NCBI GenBank assembly: GCA_043720875.1
Contig: JAYSRU010000256.1
Coordinates: 1-7,577, forward strand
Source: JAYSRU01 sp043720875
GTDB lineage: Bacteria > Bacteroidota > Bacteroidia > Flavobacteriales_D > Crocinitomicaceae
Reading direction: 5' to 3'
DNA length: 7,577 bases
A model generated the notes under the pieces. It had not been told where the DNA came from, searched no databases, and was given only the letters and a program-made list of their open reading frames with translations. A program made the translations under genes and the position numbers. Positions 1 to 6,486 of the stretch are shown one piece after another. Numbering within the stretch: the stretch's first letter is position 1; the number at the start of each line of letters is the position of its first letter.

Positions 1-2367
1 TTGAGCAGTTGGACCACCACAGTGTTAGCGGGAGATCCAGTTACCTTTAATCTTGTTGCTAGTGATTTAGAAAACTTGCAAGACGGAACACCTCAAAGCA
101 TCACGTTTACTGGAACAAGTTTGCAATTCGGAACCAATTTTACGTCCGCATTAGGTTGCGCTAATCCACCGTGTGCAGTCGTTTCAAATACTTTACCTTA
201 TACGGTAAGTCAAAACGGAGTATTAACTTTTAACTGGCAAACAGATTGTAGCCATGTTATCAGTCCACAAGGAATTGGAGTGGATTTCGTTGATTATCAA
301 TTTGTCTTTAAGGTGCAAGACAATTATTGCCCGGTTCCACGCGTAACGTATGCAAGTGTCATTATCCGTGTTAAAAATAGAAACACATTGCCTGCAATAC
401 CCATAACATGTATCACTGGAGATTACACCAACAATTTCTCTGTGAATTGGTTACCGGTTGTTGATCCATTAGGGACTAGTTTTTTCGCTTATAGCGTTGA
501 AGACTTAAACACAGGAGTAACGGGAACAATAAATTCCATAGGATCTACCTCGTATAGTTCCACAAATACAGCATCGGCGGTATTGCCTCCACTATTCGAA
601 TTAAGTGTGCTTTCAGGCTGTAACGGAACATTGTCTAGTTCATTAGGTTCAATTAAAGCCATTTTACTAAAATTAAACAATCCGTCTAATGGCACCGCAA
701 TATTGAACTGGAACGATCCAATTGTTCCGAAATTAGCGTCCATGGGCAACTATTACCACATCTACCGTGAATATCCAATTGGTACTTGGGTAATGATTGA
801 TTCTGTGCCTTATGGAACTAATTTTTACAGAGACACCATAGATATTTGTTCAGCATTTTTGAATTATCAAATCGTGTTACCAAATTCGCCATGCAACTTT
901 ACGAGTAACATTGAGGGAGATAATTTTGTGGATATGATTACGCCAACAATTCCTATTTTAAACTTTGCTACCATAGATACATTAACTAACTTGGTTACCA
1001 TATCTTGGAATCAAAATAATCAAGAAGACACGTATGGCTATATCGTTTATGGTCTGGACGTTAATGGATTTTTGGTTGAAATTGACACGGTTTGGGGTCT
1101 TGGAAACACCACCTACACCTACTCAACCGCTACTAATATAGGTCCATTACAGTATTCCATTGCTGCATTTGACTCCTGTTTTACTCCTTCTATTCCACCA
1201 ACGTATCAAACCTCAGCAAAAGGTGACGTTCACATTACACATTTTACCAGTGCAGCCAGTAATCCTTGTTTAAAACAAATTACAGTTAATTGGACGCCCT
1301 ATCAAGGATTAGACCCTACAATTACGTACACCATCTTCGCTCGCGAAATAGGTCAATCTTGGCAAAATAAAGGAACCAGTGTTTCACTTGGCTTTACGTT
1401 CAGCGCAATTTTAGGCGCAACCTATGAAATTGTGGTACAAGCAAGTAGTGTCACAAGTAACTACAAGCCATTTGGAAATAAAATTACCCATTTTGTGAAA
1501 GGTCCGGCGAGTGCAGCTTTTAATTACCTCACCACGGCTACCGTTGTTGGTTCAACTATAGAGGTGAAATCGATATTAGACAATGGCAATGGTGTTTCTA
1601 AACTCATTTTAGAACGTTTGAATACAGTGAATAACGTATTCGAAGAAATTGCCACCATAGATTCTCCACTAGCAACAAATTCTTATATTGATGAAGATGT
1701 AGATGTCGATTATGTTAACTACACCTATAGATGGCTTACGCTGGATAGTTGTGGCGCAGATGGTATCATAAGTAATCAGTCGCGCACCAATGTTTTGAAA
1801 TATCAGAAAAACGAGGTGGAAATGAAAATTCTGTTGAGTTGGACAGGATATTCTGGATTTAACGGTCCTCTAGTAAATTATGCCATTTATAGGTCAATTG
1901 ACGGCGTATTTTCAACATCTCCAATTGCAGTTGTAGCGTCCAACAGAAATTATTATGAAGATGACGTAAGCGCCTATTTCAATTCAAAAGGTGAGTTTTG
2001 TTATTATGTTGTAGCCATTGAAGGTGGAAACGTTTACAATTTTAGTGAAACAAGTAGCTCTAACACTGTTTGTCCAATAATTCAACCTTTGATTTATGTA
2101 CCAAATGCATTCACTCCTGGAGGAAGTAATAACCCTATTTTCATTCCGATCATTTCATTAGCATCTCCAAACGATTATATTTTTACAATTTTTAACCGCT
2201 GGGGACAAGTAGTTTTTCAAACAAGAGATATGTTGGAAGGATGGGACGGAAGTACTCCAAATAGCAAAGAAGCACAAGAAACTACGTATGTTTATGTAGT
2301 AAGTGTGCGTGACGGTGGAGGAACAGAAATTCAGAAAAGAGGAACAGTAACACTTTTGCGTTTTTAA
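1..2367 (+). CDS. Large T9SS-secreted protein with FN3-like modules and gliding-motility-associated C-terminal domain (5' partial)
   Basis: The frame is open from the first base and ends at TAA 2365-2367. The N-terminus, including any signal peptide, lies outside the window, and the TTG at base 1 is just the edge. Visible residues 1-128 resemble the middle of ATHIVGGEI-type Bacteroidota surface proteins (AGDPVTFNLVASD near 10-22, QDNYCPVP at 106-113). Residues about 130-690 form roughly six fibronectin-III-like beta modules. Their strand-B tryptophans are W150, W237, W336, W431 and W614, with a degenerate module near residue 522. Residues about 700-788 are a CHU_C/type B sorting domain: VPNAFTP (700-706), NRWG (732-735), GWDG (747-750), then a TYVYVV strand and a terminal beta strand. 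By family knowledge such proteins are exported by Sec, then by the type IX system to the cell surface or medium. An adhesin or structural role is inference; no enzymatic domain is visible. Confidence 0.88.
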   Translation: MSSWTTTVLAGDPVTFNLVASDLENLQDGTPQSITFTGTSLQFGTNFTSALGCANPPCAVVSNTLPYTVSQNGVLTFNWQTDCSHVISPQGIGVDFVDYQFVFKVQDNYCPVPRVTYASVIIRVKNRNTLPAIPITCITGDYTNNFSVNWLPVVDPLGTSFFAYSVEDLNTGVTGTINSIGSTSYSSTNTASAVLPPLFELSVLSGCNGTLSSSLGSIKAILLKLNNPSNGTAILNWNDPIVPKLASMGNYYHIYREYPIGTWVMIDSVPYGTNFYRDTIDICSAFLNYQIVLPNSPCNFTSNIEGDNFVDMITPTIPILNFATIDTLTNLVTISWNQNNQEDTYGYIVYGLDVNGFLVEIDTVWGLGNTTYTYSTATNIGPLQYSIAAFDSCFTPSIPPTYQTSAKGDVHITHFTSAASNPCLKQITVNWTPYQGLDPTITYTIFAREIGQSWQNKGTSVSLGFTFSAILGATYEIVVQASSVTSNYKPFGNKITHFVKGPASAAFNYLTTATVVGSTIEVKSILDNGNGVSKLILERLNTVNNVFEEIATIDSPLATNSYIDEDVDVDYVNYTYRWLTLDSCGADGIISNQSRTNVLKYQKNEVEMKILLSWTGYSGFNGPLVNYAIYRSIDGVFSTSPIAVVASNRNYYEDDVSAYFNSKGEFCYYVVAIEGGNVYNFSETSSSNTVCPIIQPLIYVPNAFTPGGSNNPIFIPIISLASPNDYIFTIFNRWGQVVFQTRDMLEGWDGSTPNSKEAQETTYVYVVSVRDGGGTEIQKRGTVTLLRF

Positions 2368-2389
2368 ACGCTTCGGACTTTTTATTTTT
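2358..2389 (+). terminator. Possible weak intrinsic terminator after the T9SS cargo gene
   Basis: A perfect inverted repeat, GCGTTT (2358-2363) and AAACGC (2366-2371), spans the stop codon. In practice it would fold as a 5-bp stem with a 4-base loop. A T-rich tract (TTTTTATTTTT, 2379-2389) follows seven bases later. The distance from stem to T-tract is longer than ideal and the stem is short. It also sits directly in front of the dioxygenase start, so it could equally be incidental. Confidence 0.3.
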
Positions 2390-3271
2390 ATGGAACGCAA
2401 AACATTTTTAAAATCAATTTTAGGACTCACAACAATGGCAACTCTAGGTTCATTTCAACGCTTTACAGATTCACTCGAAGAACAAGAAGAAAAAATGCCC
2501 GTATTGTTTATTGGGCACGGAAGTCCAATGAATGCCATTGAAGAAAATGAGTTTACTAAAGCTTGGAAAAACAGTGTAACAACATTCGCAACACCTCAGG
2601 CTATACTTGTGATTTCAGCCCATTGGGAAACCAAAGGAACTTTTGTTACGGCAATGCAACAACCCAAAACAATTCATGACTTTGGTGGATTTCCGAAAGC
2701 GTTGTTTGACGTTCAGTATGCTGCTCCTGGTAGCGAATGGCTTGCGAAAGAAGTTCATGATTCGGTTTTAAGTACTCCGGTTATACTTGATAATGAGTGG
2801 GGATTAGATCACGGTTCTTGGAGTATTCTAAAGCAAATGTATCCCGATGCCGATGTTCCCGTGGTTCAAATGAGTTTAGATTATACTAAAGATGCTTTGT
2901 ACCATTATAATTTAGGCAAGGAATTACAAAGTCTTCGAAAAAAGGGTGTTTTAATCATCGGTAGTGGCAACATGGTTCACAATTTTCAATATGCTAAATT
3001 CGAACAGCAGGGAGAAGTATACTTTGCTCACGAATGGGCAATTGCAGCGAACGTAACATTCAAAAAATTAATAGAAGCCAACGATTTCAACGCCCTTATT
3101 GACTATCAGAAATACAGCAAAGAACTACAGCTTTCCGCACCAACTCCAGAGCATTATTTACCCATGTTGTATACACTATCTTTACGTGAAAAAGACGAAA
3201 AAATTACTTTTTTTAATGATCAAGTAATCATGGGCGCATTTTCGATGACGTCTTTTAAGATTTCGAAATAA
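2390..3271 (+). CDS. ygiD: LigB-family extradiol dioxygenase, YgiD / 4,5-DOPA dioxygenase type
   Basis: The 293-aa product belongs to the class III extradiol ring-cleavage dioxygenases (LigB superfamily), which open catechols such as L-DOPA using a histidine-bound metal. Visible family signatures are IGHGSPMNA (H43), ISAHWE (H78), GLDHGSW (H141), GSGNMVHN (H197) and PTPEHYLPML (H255). H43, H78 and H197 are the likely metal or catalytic residues by position. The first 35 residues extend beyond the compact YgiD form (about 260-270 aa). They contain RKTFLKS followed by a short hydrophobic stretch, resembling a Tat signal with RK in place of RR. An in-frame ATG at 2495 (M36), preceded by an A/G-rich stretch, would give a 258-aa cytosolic form, so the start is uncertain. 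The gene follows the preceding stop by 22 bases and converges on the next gene. The in vivo substrate cannot be read from sequence. Confidence 0.9.
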   Translation: MERKTFLKSILGLTTMATLGSFQRFTDSLEEQEEKMPVLFIGHGSPMNAIEENEFTKAWKNSVTTFATPQAILVISAHWETKGTFVTAMQQPKTIHDFGGFPKALFDVQYAAPGSEWLAKEVHDSVLSTPVILDNEWGLDHGSWSILKQMYPDADVPVVQMSLDYTKDALYHYNLGKELQSLRKKGVLIIGSGNMVHNFQYAKFEQQGEVYFAHEWAIAANVTFKKLIEANDFNALIDYQKYSKELQLSAPTPEHYLPMLYTLSLREKDEKITFFNDQVIMGAFSMTSFKISK

Positions 3272-3294
3272 GTAATCCAGTTTTACTGTGCGTT

Positions 3295-5037
3295 TTATCT
3301 AACAATTTGAACAAAGCCACTTGCAGTATATTTTGACTTTTCGTTGTCGTCATACTCATATTTTTCACTTTTAGGCGTCGCTAAATAGAAGTAAGTTCCA
3401 TCAATTATTTTCTTACCATCTAATCCGGTTCCTGACCAATCATTTTTGTAGTTGCTATTTTCGTAGATCAAATCTCCCCAACGGTTCACAACAATTAATT
3501 CAACAGATTCATAATCTTCCACGTTTTGAATTACAAAAAACTCATTTAAACCATCAGAATTTAAGGTTAATATATTTGGTGCGATTAACGGACATTGATT
3601 AATTACGTAGGTTGCTTTGTAAGCAATTTTTCCACATTGATCTAACACCGAAAGCATATAATTATTTATGCCTGGAATAAATATAGTGGAGGGCAAAAAG
3701 ACAGAATCATTATCAGGATAAAACCCTGGTTGCCAATCGTAAGAATACCCAGGCGCACCAAACGAAACGATTGCCGATTGATTTGCATTTTCTCCAAAAT
3801 CTGAACAAACCTTTATCGTATCACTTTGTGTTATCTCCATCAATTTATAGTCTCCGATCGTACACGTAAAAAATAGTGTGTCAGCAGTACCATTGCAAAT
3901 GTTAGGGAATATCAATGTAATAGTTATTGTTTCATTCCCTTCTGCAATGTTATCTACTAATGTGCTTATTGGAATAGAAATACTCCCAACACTCGTATCC
4001 ATTACCACCGTTGATGGAATGGTGATGTAATCAATTCCGTTGGTGGCTGTTCCTCCAATAATCAAATTGAATGTTTTAGCATCGGTAGAATCTTCTCGTG
4101 AAATTTGAATTCCAACATTACCACAATCTTCAATGATAAAGGGATCTCCAAGTAAACTAATATCATAAGGTGGAAGTGAATCACACACTACAACTGTAAA
4201 TGCAAAAGTTCTGATGCTACTGTTTATTAAAATACCAGAACGGTATTCTCTTACTCCAACTCCTGTCACAAATTGGCCTAGGCCATTCGGCGTATACACC
4301 AACATTCCTGTTGCCGGGTTAATTGTCATATTAGAACCAGGTCCAAATTGCAAAAGCCCAGAATATCCAACTTCCCATGTTACATTCGTATAAGGCGGCG
4401 GAGATTCAGGATCCGGTTGAACACTTCCAGTGCTGCCTCCTTGATAAGTAGGAACAATTTCATACACCAGCGAATCACCATCTGGATCTGATGCAGAATG
4501 ATCAAACAAAAACGGACGCTGTGAACATAACACTAAAGGGGGCAAGTTTGTAAAACGTGCAGACTGATTAGGAAACTGAACCATCGAACTTCCTGGAATA
4601 TAGGTGGTAATCGTTATACCAAAATCTCCTGGAGTTACAATGTTAACCAAGGTATTGGCCCAACAACAACGTTGGTAAGAAACAGTGTATCCTAACGCAT
4701 TATACGGTAAGGTTACTGTATCCACATAAAGTGCTCTTTCGATACAAACCCCACTTGGAATAATTACACAAGGATCAGGAATAATTGCTAAAGGAATAAT
4801 GTTTGTGAAATTCAAACTATAGGTTGAAAATACTGTCCCTCCCGGATTAAAAATGGTATAATTTAATGGTGAATCAAATCCACTTCCAGCGCAATCTCTG
4901 TACACCATTAAAGTGATTTTGTACATATTATTTCCCAATGAGTCATAAAATATTTCACCTCCAACAATGTGAGTTGCGTTTGCTGAATTTGAAAGTGTTG
5001 TGGAAAAGAGAACAAAAAGTAGTATATTCTTAATCAT
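3295..5037 (-). CDS. T9SS-secreted ATHIVGGEI-type surface protein with Calx-beta-like and gliding-motility-associated C-terminal domains
   Basis: This is a complete 580-aa protein. The ATG at 5037 opens a Sec signal peptide: K3, a hydrophobic core at about 4-15, and an ANA cleavage motif (19-21) just before THIVGGEI (22-29). That start of the mature protein recurs in Bacteroidota surface proteins. Further family marks are VYRDC (45-49), YQRCCWAN (121-128), SDPDGDSLVYEI (183-194) and an EYRSG segment (264-268). Residues about 296-395 look Calx-beta-like (GGTATNGIDY at 328-337, AEGNETITITL at 365-375). A PKD/SprB-like beta region follows at about 400-480. The C-terminus (487-580) is a CHU_C/type B sorting domain: APNILTLNSDGLNEFF (486-501), VNRWGDLIYE (517-526), WSGTGLDGK (534-542) and GTYFYLA (547-553). 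The inferred role is as a cell-surface or released protein, possibly linked to adhesion or gliding. No catalytic motif is seen. It ends 23 bases from the convergent dioxygenase gene. Confidence 0.92.
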   Translation of the reverse strand: MIKNILLFVLFSTTLSNSANATHIVGGEIFYDSLGNNMYKITLMVYRDCAGSGFDSPLNYTIFNPGGTVFSTYSLNFTNIIPLAIIPDPCVIIPSGVCIERALYVDTVTLPYNALGYTVSYQRCCWANTLVNIVTPGDFGITITTYIPGSSMVQFPNQSARFTNLPPLVLCSQRPFLFDHSASDPDGDSLVYEIVPTYQGGSTGSVQPDPESPPPYTNVTWEVGYSGLLQFGPGSNMTINPATGMLVYTPNGLGQFVTGVGVREYRSGILINSSIRTFAFTVVVCDSLPPYDISLLGDPFIIEDCGNVGIQISREDSTDAKTFNLIIGGTATNGIDYITIPSTVVMDTSVGSISIPISTLVDNIAEGNETITITLIFPNICNGTADTLFFTCTIGDYKLMEITQSDTIKVCSDFGENANQSAIVSFGAPGYSYDWQPGFYPDNDSVFLPSTIFIPGINNYMLSVLDQCGKIAYKATYVINQCPLIAPNILTLNSDGLNEFFVIQNVEDYESVELIVVNRWGDLIYENSNYKNDWSGTGLDGKKIIDGTYFYLATPKSEKYEYDDNEKSKYTASGFVQIVR

Positions 5038-5055
5038 AATGATAGCTTTGATTCG

Positions 5056-5063
5056 TAAACATA
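5056..5063 (-). promoter_or_regulatory. Candidate Bacteroidota -7 element for the 580-aa surface protein gene
   Basis: Read on -, the site is TATGTTTA, which matches the Bacteroidota -7 consensus TAnnTTTG at all fixed positions except the last. It lies 18 bases before the ATG. A nine-T run on - (5078-5086) lies upstream, but I find no clear TTTG -33 box at the expected distance. This is one near-match in AT-rich DNA, so support is weak. Confidence 0.3.
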
Positions 5064-5176
5064 CAACTTTTAAAAGGAAAAAAAAATTAAACGCAGTACT
5101 TACACATTATTTTCTGAGTAGCCGTAAAAAAGGGTCCTATCTAATTACCTTATACTCGAATTCACTAAAAAAATCC

Positions 5177-5184
5177 TAATTTCG
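5177..5184 (+). promoter_or_regulatory. Candidate Bacteroidota -7 element for the DUF5808-OsmC-DUF1697 operon
   Basis: The site is TAATTTCG, which differs from TAnnTTTG at one fixed position. It ends 18 bases before the ATG of the small membrane protein, the same spacing as the candidate on the opposite strand. This would give a very short leader. No convincing TTTG -33 element is visible upstream, so this is tentative. Confidence 0.3.
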
Positions 5185-5202
5185 TCCAAAAATTGAATAA
5201 AA

Positions 5203-5430
5203 ATGGATACATTAAATACTAAACCAAGTAAAGAAACCACTGAGGCATGGCACAAAGATCCATCAAATTGGAAAATGGGCATTTTTTACTTCAACAAAGA
5301 AGACCGTAGGTTGTTTCCGCCGAAAAGAATTGCCATGCTCGGTTGGACAATTAATTTCGCTAATCCCTTGTCATTTTTAGCTTTAGCTGTTCTCGCAGTT
5401 TCAGTTTATTTACTCACCAAACTCGTTTAG
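5203..5430 (+). CDS. Small single-pass membrane protein, DUF5808-like
   Basis: A 75-aa protein with a recognisable family core: WHKDPSNWKMGIFYFN (16-31), KEDRRLFPPKR (32-42) and GWTINFANP (47-55). This pattern of Trp, NxxD and GWTxNFAN matches the small DUF5808 family, whose biochemical function is not established as far as I know. Residues about 56-73 (SFLALAVLAVSVYLLTKL) form one hydrophobic helix at the C-terminus. The conserved N-terminal part is therefore probably a soluble patch next to the inner membrane; its orientation is not clear. The ATG follows an A-rich stretch without a Shine-Dalgarno sequence. The gene heads a tight operon: its TAG is one base from the ATG of the OsmC gene (TAGTATGG), which suggests translational coupling. 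The family call rests on remembered motif similarity. Confidence 0.8.
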   Translation: MDTLNTKPSKETTEAWHKDPSNWKMGIFYFNKEDRRLFPPKRIAMLGWTINFANPLSFLALAVLAVSVYLLTKLV

Positions 5431-5431
5431 T

Positions 5432-5899
5432 ATGGCACAAGCGCATGAATTTCACACGGCTATCCGTTGGACGGGGAACAAAGGCGATGGAACAAAAGAT
5501 TATACATCTTACGAAAGAAGTCATACGATTTCAATAAAAAATAAAGCGGACATTCTAGCTTCATCTGATCCTGTTTTTAAAGGTGATGGAACTAAGCCAA
5601 ATCCAGAAGATTTTTTGGTTTCTGCCATTGCAAGCTGTCACATGCTTTGGTATTTACATTTGTGTGCGGATAATGGCATTATCGTAATGGATTATGTGGA
5701 TAATGCGAGTGGCATTCTTACCCTTAAACCTGAAGGCGGAGCATTCACAGAAGTTACACTTCGTCCGACTGTTACCATAACACGTGCTGATCAAATTGAT
5801 TTGGCCAACGCATTACACGAAACGGCGAATAAAAAATGTTTCATTGCCAATTCATGTAATTTTCCCGTAAATCACATTGCCAACTGTATTGTAGTTTGA
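5432..5899 (+). CDS. OsmC/Ohr-family thiol peroxidase
   Basis: A 155-aa protein, the usual OsmC/Ohr length. These are dimeric cytosolic peroxidases that reduce organic hydroperoxides with a reactive Cys pair. Visible marks are YERSHTI (27-33), SSDPVFKGDGTKPNPEDFLVS (44-64), the first active-site helix with ASCHMLWYLHLC (67-78; C69 is the likely peroxidatic Cys), FTEVTLRP (105-112), and KCFIANSCNFPV (135-146; C136 is the likely resolving Cys). E59 in NPEDFLV fits the conserved acidic position. Three further cysteines are present (C78, C142, C152); C142 sits where I would expect a Val-like residue. It belongs to the general OsmC-like group rather than clearly to classical Ohr or OsmC, so no symbol is given. 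It starts one base after the upstream stop, and its TGA overlaps the next start. A role in oxidative-stress defence is inferred from the family. Confidence 0.93.
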   Translation: MAQAHEFHTAIRWTGNKGDGTKDYTSYERSHTISIKNKADILASSDPVFKGDGTKPNPEDFLVSAIASCHMLWYLHLCADNGIIVMDYVDNASGILTLKPEGGAFTEVTLRPTVTITRADQIDLANALHETANKKCFIANSCNFPVNHIANCIVV

Positions 5900-6465
5900 A
5901 CGCTATAATTCCCAATTCAACAACCTACATCGCTGTTTTACGTGGTATTAATATTGGTGGTCATCTTGTAATCAAAATGGAACAACTGCGCGTCATTTTT
6001 ACTGCACTCCATTGCACTCATATTCAAACGTATATACAGAGTGGAAATGTAGTTTTCAAGCATGAAACAACTGATGTGAAGCATTTAGAAAATTCAGTTT
6101 CAAATGCTATCTTAACCGCAATTGGATTCGAAGTTCCGGTCTTAATTCTTTCTTTGTGCGAATGGAAAAACGCTGTTAAAAACAATCCTTACCTTTCAAA
6201 TGTTGCCATAGATCCTATTCATTTACACTTTACCTTCTTAGCGCAAGAACCAGACGCGTCATTGCTAGAATTGCTGTCCTCAAAAACAAAGACTGGTGCA
6301 GATAAATTTACACTTATTGATAAAACGATTTACTTACATTGCCCAAACGGTTATGGAAACACGAAATTGAATAATACTTTTTTTGAAAAGAAATTGAACG
6401 TCTCAGCTACAACAAGAAATTTGAAAACAGTTTTGAAATTACAAGAATTAGGGAATAATACTTAA
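5896..6465 (+). CDS. DUF1697 domain protein (TTG start)
   Basis: A 189-aa protein matching the length and motifs of DUF1697: YIAVLRGINIGGHLVIKMEQL (11-31), IQTYIQSGNVVF (43-54), a central HLHFTFL strand (109-115), then YLHCPNGYGNTKL (146-158) and ATTRNLKTVLKL (171-182). The family has a two-part alpha/beta fold and no established biochemical function that I know of. The start is decided by the conserved N-terminus. LRGINIGG begins only 14 residues in, the next in-frame ATG (M28) would remove it, and the only suitable start codon is TTG at 5896. That TTG overlaps the TGA of the OsmC gene as TTGA, the usual four-base coupling arrangement. It is the last gene of the operon and ends one base from the convergent amidohydrolase stop. 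Confidence 0.92.
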   Translation: MNAIIPNSTTYIAVLRGINIGGHLVIKMEQLRVIFTALHCTHIQTYIQSGNVVFKHETTDVKHLENSVSNAILTAIGFEVPVLILSLCEWKNAVKNNPYLSNVAIDPIHLHFTFLAQEPDASLLELLSSKTKTGADKFTLIDKTIYLHCPNGYGNTKLNNTFFEKKLNVSATTRNLKTVLKLQELGNNT

Positions 6466-6486
6466 ACTATTTATTCTTGTATTTTT
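6451..6486 (+). terminator. Possible AT-rich terminator between convergent genes
   Basis: GAATAA (6453-6458) pairs with TTATTC (6471-6476). Two G-U pairs extend the stem in the + transcript (6451-6452 with 6477-6478). The hairpin covers both convergent stop codons, and GTATTTTT (6479-6486) follows. The stem is almost entirely A-U and therefore weak. It is suggestive mainly because the two genes share a one-base gap and need some transcription end. Confidence 0.3.

Noticed and set aside
1..3. TTG at the first base as the start of the cargo gene
   Set aside because: The protein begins mid-domain with no signal peptide, so the gene clearly continues to the left of the window.
489..749. 86-codon open frame on the - strand inside the first T9SS cargo gene
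   Set aside because: It lies wholly within a well-supported coding region on the other strand, with no recognisable motif and no start context of its own.
2158..2430. 90-codon open frame on the - strand across the end of the cargo gene and the start of the dioxygenase gene
   Set aside because: It is antisense to the CHU_C domain and the ygiD start, with low-complexity Lys/Ser/Cys-rich composition and no family resemblance.
3260..3269. Perfect 10-bp palindrome ATTTCGAAAT at the end of the dioxygenase gene
   Set aside because: It is short, lies in coding sequence and has no loop. Such palindromes arise by chance in AT-rich DNA, and no second copy was seen in the window.
3271..3288. Hairpin AGTAA/TTACT or CAGT/ACTG between the convergent dioxygenase and surface-protein genes
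   Set aside because: The stems are only 4-5 bp, mutually exclusive and not followed by a proper T-run, so I do not call a terminator.
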